In this document: positions 25,779 to 35,387 of the stretch, piece after piece
How the letters are laid out: every line of letters starts with the position of its first letter
How positions within the stretch are numbered: position 1 is the stretch's first letter
Assembly: GCA_012960755.1 (NCBI GenBank)
Contig: DUAT01000041.1
Coordinates: forward strand, 107,166 to 171,165
Length of the DNA stretch: 64,000 nucleotides
Reading direction: 5' to 3'
DNA from: Gammaproteobacteria bacterium
GTDB taxonomy: Bacteria > Pseudomonadota > Gammaproteobacteria > Pseudomonadales > Azotimanducaceae_A
Made by a program: the position numbers and the translations under genes
Notes under the pieces: model-generated
Seen by the model: the letters and a program-made list of their open reading frames with translations, nothing else
Database searches by the model: none
Told to the model about the DNA's origin: nothing

Positions 25779-27765
25779 AAGATTGATCATCTGTTTCAAT
25801 CTCGCGCTTTAACCGGGCAAGACTCTCGTTAACATCTTTCGATAATTGCCCTTTTGCCTCTTTTGATATGCCTCTGGGGTCGAACCGCAATTGGTTGTGA
25901 ACCGGTATCAAGAACGTCAGACGCGGCATCCCGATTCTCACCAACCAGGGAGCCAACAGTTCCCCTGGGCCGCGGGTATATCCGTGTTGTTCCAGGAACA
26001 ATTCCAGTTGCAGAAAAGGAGAATCTGAACCAACAGACTCCGGACCGGTGACCTGGTTTTCTTCTTTCCGCTTGTTAATAGTGACCTGCTCGCTGGTGTA
26101 AATGCGCCAGGCCAGGATTAGGCTGAGGATGATTCCGACAGCGTAGAGGTGTGTCTGGTAGTCTTCAATCTTCTGCTCGTTCCACCAGACCTGGAACAGA
26201 AAGTTTACGTTTGCGGCAATATCAAACAGGGGTTGCATGAAGATAGCTTCATCGGCTTCCGCTTCGGCCCAGATTGCTGGGGTGGTATCGATGACCTGCC
26301 ATTCACCATTGATAAATGCAATCGCCCAGGCATGGGCATGTCGTTGGCGAACCACGTACATATCAATCATATTGTCGTACTCCTGGAGTGAGTAGCCGAC
26401 GACGTATCGTGCTGGGATACCCAATTGCCTGAGGAGCAATACGGTGGTCGTGGCATAGTATTCACAGTGGCCTTTTTTACTCCGGAGTAAAAAATGTTCG
26501 ATAGGTTCGTCAGTCATTTCGGAACCCTGGTACAGGCTGTACCGGAAGTCTGCGAAAAACCGCCGGATGCTCTCGATAGGGTGGTCCGGATCCAGGTTGT
26601 TGTTAGTCGTGACCTCCTCAAGGAGGTCCTGGTAGGTTTGGTGTACAAGTGTATCTGTTGCCAGCGGGGGGCCGTTCAGGTTCCTGCCGGGCAGAAACTT
26701 CACCTGGTATCTTGGACTCGGAACGAGGCCTACCGCCTGTACCGCACCATAATCGTTTTTTCGCACCTCGATCGCTGGCAGGTCATTGATCTCGGTGATC
26801 CCGGGCGGAAGGGGAATGATCGCCTGATCGTATTTAAACTCAAGGTAAATATCCATCGGGGTAGGCTGAATCCCCGGCAACGTCAGTTCTGGGGATACGT
26901 TCTCTGAATTCAGCTCCCAGCGAAAATCATCCGCATGTTCTACCAGGTCGAAGGAAAGCGACATGACTTGCCAACTGTTACCTGCTAGCAGGTCATAACT
27001 GGCTTCCTGCAAGAGCCCAGGAGGAATTTCACCAGCGGGAATTTGCACCCTGAATAGAATTTCATCAGAGATTTTGAGTTGCCCCACCGAGCCAATAGCG
27101 GTTTGGGTTTTCAGTGGGTTGCTGCGTCTCTGGATCCAGTTTGCGATCCAGACCTGTGCGCGTTGTTTCAACTCGACGTGGGCGCCACGGATACCTTGAT
27201 GGGTCATAAATGCAAACAGGAATACGAATGCTGCGAACAGGCCCCACATCTTGAATGAGTATCGGCTTGAGCGGTGTGGCAGCAGCGCGAGACAAATCAA
27301 CGCAGACACCAGCGGGAAGTAAAAACTCGAGCCACTTATGTTGGTACCCGAGGCGACGGTACACATTGCGAACAGCAGGTAATCCAGATCCCAGGATTGA
27401 TTAATGGGTTGCCGCTGGCGACGCAATGATGGAAAGAGGACATCCAGGTCCATTCGTTCGGACAGGCTGTACGAAAAAACTATCACCAGGGGGAAAAAGA
27501 GAATGGGCAGCCATTGAAGTAGCTTTGTAATGAAATGATACTCGGCTCGGTTCAGAAACAGGAATACGAGCATCAAAACCAGACCAACCAGTGTCACGTC
27601 AGCAATGCGGTATAAATCCTGTTGGGTGAGTGCCCAACGGCGATTGATAAAAAATTGGGCTTCCCAGATGATACCCATGGGGAGAGCGAACCAGACAAGA
27701 TCTGCCTGAATCCCCCAGATGAGTATCGCAACAAACTGAATGAAGCGTAATTTCATCGAAGTCAC
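25777..27765 (-). CDS. TgpA-type membrane transglutaminase-like protein
   Basis: 662 residues. The N-terminal ~190 residues hold several membrane helices (DUF3488), then an extracytoplasmic transglutaminase core with catalytic Cys434 (KKGHCEYYATTTV), His478 (RQRHAHAWA) and Asp493 (VIDTTPA). One further helix follows near residue 545, and then a cytoplasmic tail (DUF4129-like). TgpA of Pseudomonas aeruginosa is essential, though its substrate is unknown. It overlaps the DUF58 gene by 4 bp and ends in the terminator. Confidence 0.92.
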   Translation of the reverse strand: MTSMKLRFIQFVAILIWGIQADLVWFALPMGIIWEAQFFINRRWALTQQDLYRIADVTLVGLVLMLVFLFLNRAEYHFITKLLQWLPILFFPLVIVFSYSLSERMDLDVLFPSLRRQRQPINQSWDLDYLLFAMCTVASGTNISGSSFYFPLVSALICLALLPHRSSRYSFKMWGLFAAFVFLFAFMTHQGIRGAHVELKQRAQVWIANWIQRRSNPLKTQTAIGSVGQLKISDEILFRVQIPAGEIPPGLLQEASYDLLAGNSWQVMSLSFDLVEHADDFRWELNSENVSPELTLPGIQPTPMDIYLEFKYDQAIIPLPPGITEINDLPAIEVRKNDYGAVQAVGLVPSPRYQVKFLPGRNLNGPPLATDTLVHQTYQDLLEEVTTNNNLDPDHPIESIRRFFADFRYSLYQGSEMTDEPIEHFLLRSKKGHCEYYATTTVLLLRQLGIPARYVVGYSLQEYDNMIDMYVVRQRHAHAWAIAFINGEWQVIDTTPAIWAEAEADEAIFMQPLFDIAANVNFLFQVWWNEQKIEDYQTHLYAVGIILSLILAWRIYTSEQVTINKRKEENQVTGPESVGSDSPFLQLELFLEQHGYTRGPGELLAPWLVRIGMPRLTFLIPVHNQLRFDPRGISKEAKGQLSKDVNESLARLKREIETDDQS

Positions 27766-29096
27766 ACCAGTGAGAGTTGAAGTAGTTTTTGCTGGATCTG
27801 GTCGACCGGTAGCACGTGAATACGTGCAGGCAGGTCCACCAGGGATGGTTCATCCTCAGTCACGATAAATACCTGCTGCGGTATTTTTGCGCTGTCGAGT
27901 GAACGAATCATCCCCTGATGTTCTTCTGTCCAGTCCGACAGAACCAGGATGCAACCACTGATCAGTTTCATGTGGCTTAGGACGGCATCAGATAGTTTCT
28001 CGAATCCCAGTTTGCTGTGGGTCAGTGTTGCGAGAGATTCAAGTTGTTCATTGACGCTGCTTGTTCCGCGACCGGATGTGAGAATTTCAGCTTTTTCAGA
28101 CAGGTAGATCAGATCGAGCATTGAATCGTTGTTGTTCATAGCCAGCAGAAAGCTGGCAGCGACCGAGACAGATTCTTCCAGCACTCTGGTTCGGGGGTTG
28201 CTGGTGTCGAGTACTAACGCCTGGCGAACAAAATATTCGTCCTGAAATTCCATTACCACTGGTTTGTTTCTTTTTGCAGAACTGGCCCAATGGATTTTTC
28301 TCATTGAATCTCCATCGCGGTAATCCCGCAGAGAAACAAATTCGTCCGACTCGCCAATGGACCACGACGCGTTAATTCCACCGGGTTGGAAGTGCCGTCC
28401 GGCGCCCGGGTCAAACGATCTGCTAATGTCATATCGCCTCGGCAACACCATAATTGAGTCGGGACGCTCAAACAGCGTCACCCCCTGGTTTAAACCCAAC
28501 GGATCTGGGTGCAGCACCTGGGTGGAAGTAAACTGGACGATTCCCCGACGCAGTGGCTCGGCTTTCATGGTGACATTAACGGTGGCTTTGAGCGGTATAT
28601 CAGCCGCTTTGGCGGGCTTTATCGTGATGCCCGTATTGAGTTTCTGTAAATGAACAAAGCGATGAAAACCGATAAAGCGATCGTATGCGTTTCTTGTTTC
28701 TTCAAAGGGCTCTTTTTCGCGTCGGTATTGCTCCCGGTCCGGGGCGCGGATTTTTGGATTGTCGACAATGGTCAAATCAGATTCAATTCTGCTGCCGGTG
28801 TTTTTGACGGATAGCTGGTATTCAAAAGGTTTACCCGCTGTTGCGTATCTTGGTAGGATTCTACTCACCGTTACGCTGGGTTTCTGGATTCTCAAACCGA
28901 TGCGGGAAATAATCACCAGGCAGAGCAGGAAGGCGAATAATTGATAAACCAGGGTGACGTCGGTATTCAGACCCAGAAAGGCACAGATAAATGCACCTGA
29001 AGCGATCAGTTGGCCGTGATCTGTGGGCGATCTTTTCCGCTTCAGTTTTGGCCTGACAACCCTGACATAGCCAGGAAACATCCAATCTCGAAACAT
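27762..29096 (-). CDS. DUF58 protein of MoxR-associated cluster
   Basis: 444 residues: two N-terminal membrane helices, a beta-rich periplasmic part, and the DUF58 core DEFVSLRDYRDGDSMRKIHWASSAK near residue 260. A vWA-like C-terminal half follows. In such clusters it is thought to act with the MoxR ATPase in assembly of membrane or envelope complexes. The ribosome site GAAGGA lies inside 17 bases (29099-29115) identical to the end of the MITE at 56.6 kb. Confidence 0.9.
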   Translation of the reverse strand: MFRDWMFPGYVRVVRPKLKRKRSPTDHGQLIASGAFICAFLGLNTDVTLVYQLFAFLLCLVIISRIGLRIQKPSVTVSRILPRYATAGKPFEYQLSVKNTGSRIESDLTIVDNPKIRAPDREQYRREKEPFEETRNAYDRFIGFHRFVHLQKLNTGITIKPAKAADIPLKATVNVTMKAEPLRRGIVQFTSTQVLHPDPLGLNQGVTLFERPDSIMVLPRRYDISRSFDPGAGRHFQPGGINASWSIGESDEFVSLRDYRDGDSMRKIHWASSAKRNKPVVMEFQDEYFVRQALVLDTSNPRTRVLEESVSVAASFLLAMNNNDSMLDLIYLSEKAEILTSGRGTSSVNEQLESLATLTHSKLGFEKLSDAVLSHMKLISGCILVLSDWTEEHQGMIRSLDSAKIPQQVFIVTEDEPSLVDLPARIHVLPVDQIQQKLLQLSLV

Positions 29097-29098
29097 GG

Positions 29099-29115
29099 TT
29101 AGTAGTCCTTCAAGG
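29099..29115 (-). repeat. 17-bp copy of MITE terminus acting as ribosome binding site
   Basis: TTAGTAGTCCTTCAAGG on the plus strand is identical to 56562-56578, the left end of the 237-bp MITE plus its flanking base. On the minus strand it reads CCTTGAAGGACTACTAA and places GAAGGA about 9 nt before the DUF58 ATG. The rest of the element is absent, so this is either a remnant end or a shared insertion target. Confidence 0.6.
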
Positions 29116-29122
29116 TGAAAGC

Positions 29123-30085
29123 TTATACCGGCGCGTTGGTTTCCTGGATGATTTGCTGCACGACCAGTTCAGCAGTGTCCCCGGAAAACTGCGCGTCAGA
29201 GTTCAGCGCAAGTCGGTGCGCGATCACAGGGGTCGCTAATTCCTGGACAGTCTCCGGTGAAACAAACTCGCGGCCATTAATGAGCGAAAGAGCCTGGGAA
29301 CACTTCATCAAGGTGATGCTGGCACGGGGACTGGCGCCCATCTGGATGCTCGGGTGGTTTCTCGTTGCTGCCACCAGTTCAATAATATAGCGCTTTAACT
29401 CATCGGTTATCCTGATGTTGCTTGCTGCCTGTCGAATGGAACGGATGTCTTCAATTGACAGGCAGGCGCTAAGGGATTCAATCGGATGGGTATGTTGCTG
29501 GCTATTGAGTATCTCCATCTCATCATCTATCGAGACGTAACCCAATTTGAAACGCATGGCGAAACGATCCATTTGTGCTTCAGGTAGGGGGTAGGTGCCG
29601 TGAAATTCAACCGGGTTCTGGGTAGCAATCACAAAAAATAATTCGTCCATGGCGAACCGCTCTCCCTCCACACTTACTTGATTTTCACCCATTGCCTCTA
29701 ACAGTGCGGATTGGGTCCGTGGAGAGGCGCGATTTATCTCGTCGGCCAGAAGTATCTGGGTGAAAATGGGCCCTTGCCGGAACTTAAAGTCCTGGGAGTT
29801 CTGGTCGAATATAGAAACTCCGAGAATGTCCGTTGGAAGTAAGTCCGGCGTAAATTGAATTCGTTTAAATTCTGCGCTGACTGAACTCGCCAGCGATTTC
29901 GCCAGGGTGGTCTTGCCAGTACCTGGCACATCCTCAAGAAGCACATGACCGCCGCAAAAAAATGCAGCTAAGAGCCAATCAATGGCGCTGTTGTTGCACC
30001 GGATAACCATTTCGATATTGGCCCGGAGTCTGTTAATTAGTGCATGAGCTGCGCTGGTAATGACTACGGGTTGGGTGGCTGGCAT
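29123..30085 (-). CDS. MoxR-family AAA+ ATPase
   Basis: 320 residues. Walker A (EDVPGTGKTTLAK) near residue 57, Walker B (LLADEINRASPRTQSALLEAM), sensor 1 (IATQNPVEFHGTYPLPEAQMD). MoxR ATPases are chaperone-like and are typically found with DUF58 and TgpA genes, exactly as here. First gene of the cluster, 27 bp before the DUF58 gene. Confidence 0.93.
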   Translation of the reverse strand: MPATQPVVITSAAHALINRLRANIEMVIRCNNSAIDWLLAAFFCGGHVLLEDVPGTGKTTLAKSLASSVSAEFKRIQFTPDLLPTDILGVSIFDQNSQDFKFRQGPIFTQILLADEINRASPRTQSALLEAMGENQVSVEGERFAMDELFFVIATQNPVEFHGTYPLPEAQMDRFAMRFKLGYVSIDDEMEILNSQQHTHPIESLSACLSIEDIRSIRQAASNIRITDELKRYIIELVAATRNHPSIQMGASPRASITLMKCSQALSLINGREFVSPETVQELATPVIAHRLALNSDAQFSGDTAELVVQQIIQETNAPV

Positions 30086-30220
30086 TTGTTGATCTCTTTG
30101 GTAAACACAGGTAATTGGTTTGAAAGCCCCAGACAGGTATGATCACAGGCAATCCGAAGTCCGTCAATAAAGTGATAGCCCTAAGGCGCCGGATCAAGAC
30201 GAATGGGGTCATTTTTAGTG

Positions 30221-30264
30221 TAAAGGGTTCGTATAAAGGGTTCGTATAAAAGGTTTCGTGTAAA
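30221..30264. repeat. Short tandem repeat, 13-bp period
   Basis: TAAAGGGTTCGTA is present twice exactly and a third time as a 14-bp variant (TAAAAGGTTTCGTG), followed by TAAAG. It lies in the 195-bp gap between oppF-type and MoxR genes, near the possible MoxR promoter. It could bind a protein or simply be slippage. Confidence 0.85.
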
Positions 30265-30280
30265 GAGTACCGTGAGAGGG

Positions 30281-31300
30281 TTAAGGACCGACAGGGTCTT
30301 CCAGCAGGTGACAAGATGCGGCATGACCGTCCCTGACTGTTATCAGCTGTGGTGCGTCATGCTTGCAACGGTCCATCACCCGGGGACAGCGGGGATGGAA
30401 TGTACATCCGGCAGGTGGGTTGATTGGCGAAGGCACGTCGCCTGCCAGCACCTGTCGAAGTGTTTTTCGGTGCGGGTCTGGAACCGGAATAGCAGACATC
30501 AATGAACGCGTATAAGGGTGCTTTGGATTGTGATAGATTTCCTGGCCCTCACCGGTTTCGACTATTTTCCCCAGGTACATAATCGCGATTCTGTCCGATA
30601 TGTGTTTAACGACCGCCAGGTCATGGGCGATGAACAAATATGATAAGCCAAATTCCTTCTGCAGGTCGTTGAGTAGATTGAGGATCTGGCTTTGAATCGA
30701 AACGTCCAGGGCAGAAACCGGTTCGTCACAAATCACCAGTTTTGGGTTCAGGGCGATGGACCTGGCGACACAGATTCGCTGCCTTTGTCCACCGGAGAAT
30801 TCAAAAGGATATCGACTTACAGAGCGTGCGGGTAAGCCGACAATTTCCAGTAGTTCCTTAACGCGTTTTTTTCGGGAAACCTTGTCGCCGATTTTTTGCA
30901 CGATAAACGGTTCTTCCAAAGCATCACCAACGGTATGCCTTGAGTTGAGAGACTCCATCGGATCCTGGAAGATCATCTGGATATTCTTCCGGTGGGGCAA
31001 CAGTGCTTTGCCTTTTAGCCGACTGATGTCGTGGCCTTCGAACTTTATTTGCCCGGATGTCGGCTCGTAAAGGCGGGCAATACATCTGCCCAGAGTTGAT
31101 TTACCACAACCGGATTCGCCAACTAACCCGAGTGTCTCGCCAGGATTGATAGTCAGCGACACATCGTCAACGGCCTTGTTAAACCTGCTGGCGCGAAGCA
31201 GCAGGCCTTCTTTTACCGGGAAGTGCATCTTTAGTCCATTCACCTCAAGGAGTGGCATCTGGGTTGCATCCCTGCTGTTGTCAGTGGCATCGAGGTTCAT
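30281..31300 (-). CDS. Peptide ABC transporter ATPase (OppF/DppF type)
   Basis: About 339 residues. Walker [10 protein letters not shown], signature FSGGQRQRI, Walker B LVICDEPVSALDVS, and the oligopeptide C-terminal domain with HPRCP, typical of OppF/DppF, which can hold an iron-sulphur or metal site. The ATG at 31300 overlaps the previous stop by 4 bp and is preferred over the one at 31321. Energises the permease pair encoded upstream. Confidence 0.93.
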   Translation of the reverse strand: MNLDATDNSRDATQMPLLEVNGLKMHFPVKEGLLLRASRFNKAVDDVSLTINPGETLGLVGESGCGKSTLGRCIARLYEPTSGQIKFEGHDISRLKGKALLPHRKNIQMIFQDPMESLNSRHTVGDALEEPFIVQKIGDKVSRKKRVKELLEIVGLPARSVSRYPFEFSGGQRQRICVARSIALNPKLVICDEPVSALDVSIQSQILNLLNDLQKEFGLSYLFIAHDLAVVKHISDRIAIMYLGKIVETGEGQEIYHNPKHPYTRSLMSAIPVPDPHRKTLRQVLAGDVPSPINPPAGCTFHPRCPRVMDRCKHDAPQLITVRDGHAASCHLLEDPVGP

Positions 31301-32280
31301 ATTTCCCTCCACCTGAAACAACTGACCTGGTGGTTGCTATTGTCAGGGGTCTTCTCCATCGATGGTGAGTTATCAACACAGGTTTCCTGGCTAAAAGAAC
31401 AGCGATTTTGAAAACGACAGCCCGGTGGAAGGTCGAGTAGCCCGGGTACCATGCCATCAATCACGCTCAATTTTGATTTTGGTTCAGTTTCCAACGTGGG
31501 TATCGATGCCAGCAAACCCCGGGTGTAAGGGTGTTTTGGTTCATCGAATAGATCAAATACTGATCCTGATTCAGCAATTTTACCGGCATACATCACCACA
31601 ACCTGGTCACAGGTTTCTGCGATAACACCCAGGTCGTGGGTGATCAGGATGACGGACATGCCCATATCAGATTGAAGCTCCTTGATAAGCTCCAGGATCT
31701 GCGCCTGGATCGTAACGTCCAGCGCCGTCGTTGGCTCGTCAGCAATCAGAAGTTTCGGTTTGCAGGCAAGTGCAATAGCAATAACGACTCGCTGCCGCAT
31801 CCCGCCTGACAACTGGTGAGGGTACTCAGTCATGCGGACATCAGGCGAGGGAATACCCACTCGATCCAGTATCTCGACGGCTTCCCTGATTGCCTGCTGA
31901 TTGGTGATGTCCTTGTGCAGAAGTAAAACCTCGGTCAGTTGTTTGCCGATTGTATGAACGGGGTTTAACGCCGTCATGGGCTCCTGGAACACCATGCTGA
32001 TACGGGAACCGCGAATCTGTTCCATTGTTTGCAGCGGGACCTTGGTAAGATCCAATTCGTCAAAATGAATTTCTCCAGCGACAATTTGCCCCATGGGCTG
32101 TGGCAGCAACCGCATGATGGACAGTGCGGTGACACTTTTACCACAGCCGGATTCGCCAACAATGCCCAGGGTTTCCCCTGCGTTGGCAATGAAACTGATC
32201 TGATCGACCGCACGAACCTGACCTTCATCTGTGTCGAATTCCGTTACGAGATTGTCGACCTGCAGTAGCGCGTCGCTCAT
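31297..32280 (-). CDS. Peptide ABC transporter ATPase (OppD/DppD type)
   Basis: 327 residues with Walker [10 protein letters not shown], signature LSGGMRQRV, Walker [15 protein letters not shown], and the C-terminal [15 protein letters not shown] cysteine region usual in OppD/DppD. It partners the next gene as a heterodimer. In enteric Yej systems the two ATPases are fused in one YejF; here they are separate. Confidence 0.93.
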   Translation of the reverse strand: MSDALLQVDNLVTEFDTDEGQVRAVDQISFIANAGETLGIVGESGCGKSVTALSIMRLLPQPMGQIVAGEIHFDELDLTKVPLQTMEQIRGSRISMVFQEPMTALNPVHTIGKQLTEVLLLHKDITNQQAIREAVEILDRVGIPSPDVRMTEYPHQLSGGMRQRVVIAIALACKPKLLIADEPTTALDVTIQAQILELIKELQSDMGMSVILITHDLGVIAETCDQVVVMYAGKIAESGSVFDLFDEPKHPYTRGLLASIPTLETEPKSKLSVIDGMVPGLLDLPPGCRFQNRCSFSQETCVDNSPSMEKTPDNSNHQVSCFRWREI

Positions 32281-32298
32281 CAGATGGATCTCCTGACG

Positions 32299-34260
32299 TT
32301 ACTTGAACTGGTCATAAATGTTGATTTCAGGCAGAAATGCCTGGCCTGAATTTCGCGCGGCCAAAGTCTCTTCCCTGATTTTGTTGTCTATCCAATGGAC
32401 ATAATACTGGGAGGCGCGGCTGGAATGTTTGTTGTTAAATCCTTCAGGATAACGGATCCAACGCCAGTGACCGATGCGATAGAAGGCCGGGTAATACGCT
32501 GGTACAAATGAAGCGTAGTCATGATGTAACTGCGTCATCTCATGGGCCAGCTCGATCCGCTCCTGTCTGTCTCCCGAGGTGCGGTAGGTACTGATCATGT
32601 CGTCCATTTCGATCAAGGCCAGCATCTCCAGATTGTTAGTTTGGGTTTTGACGGTTCGGTCAGGGTTAACAGATCCGTCTTCGAGAAAAGCATTGTCGTA
32701 GGCATTGTCTGAATGATAGGTTTCCCAGAAACGAGGATACATTTCCAACCCGACGTTAAATGCCACGAAATGAATTTCGTGTTTTTTCTCCTGGGCCTTT
32801 TTGAAACCAGCTGTGCTGTCGAGCACCTCAATCCTGAATTCCAGGCCTGCCTTGGCTGCTTCTTCTTTAAGAATTGTGAATATGTCTCTCAGGCTTTCGT
32901 AACCTGTCGATAATGTGAAAGCCAGTCTCTGGCCCTGCTCGTTTACTAAGATGCCGTCAGGCCCACGCCTGTTGAAACCGACCTTCGCGAAATGCTCAAG
33001 TGCCTTGTCAATATCGTAGGTCCGACTCCGCAGTGTTGGGTGGGTCAACTCGCCAAAGCCGTCAGAAGAGGTTTGCATTCTTGCGTAGTCACCGCGAAAA
33101 AACTTATCAATCACGATCTTCCAGTTGGTCGCATGATGAATGCCGATGCGGATATCATTATTGTCCAGCAGAGGTCTGGAGGAATTTATCCACAAGCCAT
33201 AGGTAGGCCGTGGGCGTTGGTTATAGAAAACCGATTTCTGGATGTAGCCGTTGGCCACTTCCTTGTCATCGTTGGGCAGTTTGTCGTACCAGTATTCCGC
33301 AAGATTCAATCCAAACTGGTCAACGTCGCCGCGCATAAAAGTTTCAAAAACCTTTGGGGTATCACGGATCACAGACAGATGAACCCGGTCCATGTTGAAC
33401 CTGTTTCGGAAATATTTTTTGTCTTTCGCCCACCAGTCTTTCAGGCGTGTCAGGGCGATTGAGATACCCTTATTGATGTCTTTTTCCTGGACTACATAGG
33501 CGCCTGTGGTTGGTTGGAATTTCCATTGATATCTTTCAACGAAATCGTCACCGAGTTGTTTGTAGAAGTGCCTGGGGACAGGCAGGACATTCTCCAGGAT
33601 CACAAAATCCATATCAGGTTTAGCTTCAGGTATGGCGACCGAAAAGGTGTGGTCGTCGTACCTGGTGATATTGGAGTACTGTGTGCCAAACCAGTTGTTG
33701 TACCAGGGCGCAATGATATAAGTAGACTGCATGTGGAAAAACATATACATGAAATCGTCAGTCGTTAGTGGTTTTCCATCGGACCAGCGTGCCAGTGGAT
33801 CGAGCTTGATGTAGACGGTCTTGGCCTCGGTGTCAATAGCCCAACTTTCGGCTAGCCCGGGGTACCAGTCAAACTTGTCCGGATGGCGATGGGCGAGTTG
33901 GATAACGGTATTGTCCTGTATATAAGGCCGAAATGAGCCGTTCGCATCGGGGCCAACAAGACGCAGCGTGCGTGGAAAGTCCTGCAGATACCCGTACTCA
34001 GTACCGCCCTTGATCGCCTCGTCGGACCCGATGTCCGGCAGGTACAGACCATCTTCCCATGGAAGATTCGGAGGCAGGTCGGCGAGTGTTTTAAACGTAA
34101 AGAAATCAGGTTTTGAGGCGAAGTAGTCCTGCACTTCCTGGGTGTTATCCCGAACTTCAATCGGATCCCCGAGTTCACTGTTATTTGAGCCTTCGCATGC
34201 AGTCAGCAGAATTGACAGACAGGCAACAGTTAATAGGGCACCCTGGGATTTAGTTTTCAT
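32299..34260 (-). CDS. Extracellular peptide-binding lipoprotein (YejA-like SBP_bac_5)
   Basis: About 653 residues. The signal MKTKSQGALLTVACLSILLTAC ends in a lipobox (LLTAC). The long binding domain has DPLARWSDGKPLTTDDFMYMF, the usual SBP_bac_5 landmark, and LPVPRHFYKQ. Its size and the sequences YGYLQDFPRTLRLVGPD and WETYHSDNA resemble YejA-type proteins, which bind peptides and, in enterics, microcin C. ATG 34260 is the start, the longer frame to 34434 lacking a signal. Second and third genes upstream are its permeases. Confidence 0.9.
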   Translation of the reverse strand: MKTKSQGALLTVACLSILLTACEGSNNSELGDPIEVRDNTQEVQDYFASKPDFFTFKTLADLPPNLPWEDGLYLPDIGSDEAIKGGTEYGYLQDFPRTLRLVGPDANGSFRPYIQDNTVIQLAHRHPDKFDWYPGLAESWAIDTEAKTVYIKLDPLARWSDGKPLTTDDFMYMFFHMQSTYIIAPWYNNWFGTQYSNITRYDDHTFSVAIPEAKPDMDFVILENVLPVPRHFYKQLGDDFVERYQWKFQPTTGAYVVQEKDINKGISIALTRLKDWWAKDKKYFRNRFNMDRVHLSVIRDTPKVFETFMRGDVDQFGLNLAEYWYDKLPNDDKEVANGYIQKSVFYNQRPRPTYGLWINSSRPLLDNNDIRIGIHHATNWKIVIDKFFRGDYARMQTSSDGFGELTHPTLRSRTYDIDKALEHFAKVGFNRRGPDGILVNEQGQRLAFTLSTGYESLRDIFTILKEEAAKAGLEFRIEVLDSTAGFKKAQEKKHEIHFVAFNVGLEMYPRFWETYHSDNAYDNAFLEDGSVNPDRTVKTQTNNLEMLALIEMDDMISTYRTSGDRQERIELAHEMTQLHHDYASFVPAYYPAFYRIGHWRWIRYPEGFNNKHSSRASQYYVHWIDNKIREETLAARNSGQAFLPEINIYDQFK

Positions 34261-34319
34261 AAAAGTCTCTTTGGTGGTATTTAACAGACGAAAAGTATGT
34301 TTTTGGTGATGCATTTTTG

Positions 34320-35387
34320 CTACTTGTAGACAGTAAATTTTCGTGGATCGAATGATTCCCGCACAGCCTCGCCAATAAAGGTAACCAGTGTCAGCAACAA
34401 CACAAGGGTGGCGAATGCGGAAGTAACGATCCATTCAGCGGTTCTAAGGTTGGCGGTTCCCTGTTTCAGAAGTTCGCCCAGACTTGGGGTCGGTGCTGGT
34501 AATCCGAAGCCAAGAAAGTCCAGTGCGGTGATTGCTGAAATGGCCGAGACGATCGTAAAGGGCATAAATGTGACCAGGGTGGAGATGACATTGGGCAAGA
34601 TATGCAGAAAGATGATGCGTGTATCGGATGCGCCGATGATTCGTGCGGCAGCCGTATAATCCCGTGCCTTTTCCTTATAGGTTTCTGTTCTCATATAGTA
34701 GGTCATGCTCGTCCAGGAAAAGAGCACCATGACAGTTAGTAAAATAGTGATGCGGGTGGGAATACTGAAAGTGGTCGGGACAACAGAGAAAACGATAATC
34801 ACCATGTAAAGAAAAGGGATGTTCGACCAGATCTCTATTATACGTTGAAATACCAGGTCAAAAGTGCCGCCATAAAAACCCATGGCGCAGCCAGTGGCGA
34901 TGCCAATCAGGTAAACTGCCATCATGAATGCAATGGAGAACAACAGGGCGATACGGGTTGCATAGACCAGTCTGGCAAGAATATCCCGACTGGTTGTGTC
35001 GGTACCGAGATAGTGCTTCAGTGCAAAGTTGGGTGCCTCCGGTTTGTAATAGGCTGTGGAGGAATGATTTTCGAAGGGGTTATAAGGAACCAGTGGCATT
35101 AACACCCAGTTGTCACTGTCCTCGTTGATAAATTTTTGTTGCAGGTCCCGGTAGTTGGTTTCATAACCGTAACCTAGGCCGAAGTCGGTACCAGGATGAA
35201 AGTCAGCATAGGTTGGAAAGTACAGTTCTCCTTCGTAGCTGACGATCAGCGCCCGGCTGTTAACCCATACCTCAGCAATCAGTACAGCGATTAACAATCC
35301 ACAGAGGATGAGAAAACTGTAATAGCCCCGTTTGATTTCCTTGAAGCGGCGTATCTTCTTTATGGTTTGCGGGTTGAGGTTTGGCAT
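34320..35387 (-). CDS. Peptide ABC transporter permease (OppC/YejE-like)
   Basis: 355 residues, with an N-terminal helix (YYSFLILCGLLIAVLIAEVWVNSRALIV), a periplasmic segment, then the five-helix permease core with the EAA loop around DYTAAARIIGASDTRIIFLHILPN. Its start abuts the oppB-type stop. Confidence 0.92.
   Translation of the reverse strand: MPNLNPQTIKKIRRFKEIKRGYYSFLILCGLLIAVLIAEVWVNSRALIVSYEGELYFPTYADFHPGTDFGLGYGYETNYRDLQQKFINEDSDNWVLMPLVPYNPFENHSSTAYYKPEAPNFALKHYLGTDTTSRDILARLVYATRIALLFSIAFMMAVYLIGIATGCAMGFYGGTFDLVFQRIIEIWSNIPFLYMVIIVFSVVPTTFSIPTRITILLTVMVLFSWTSMTYYMRTETYKEKARDYTAAARIIGASDTRIIFLHILPNVISTLVTFMPFTIVSAISAITALDFLGFGLPAPTPSLGELLKQGTANLRTAEWIVTSAFATLVLLLTLVTFIGEAVRESFDPRKFTVYK

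Noticed and set aside
30221..30264. Direct repeats considered as a CRISPR array
   Set aside because: Units are 13 bp, adjacent and without spacers.
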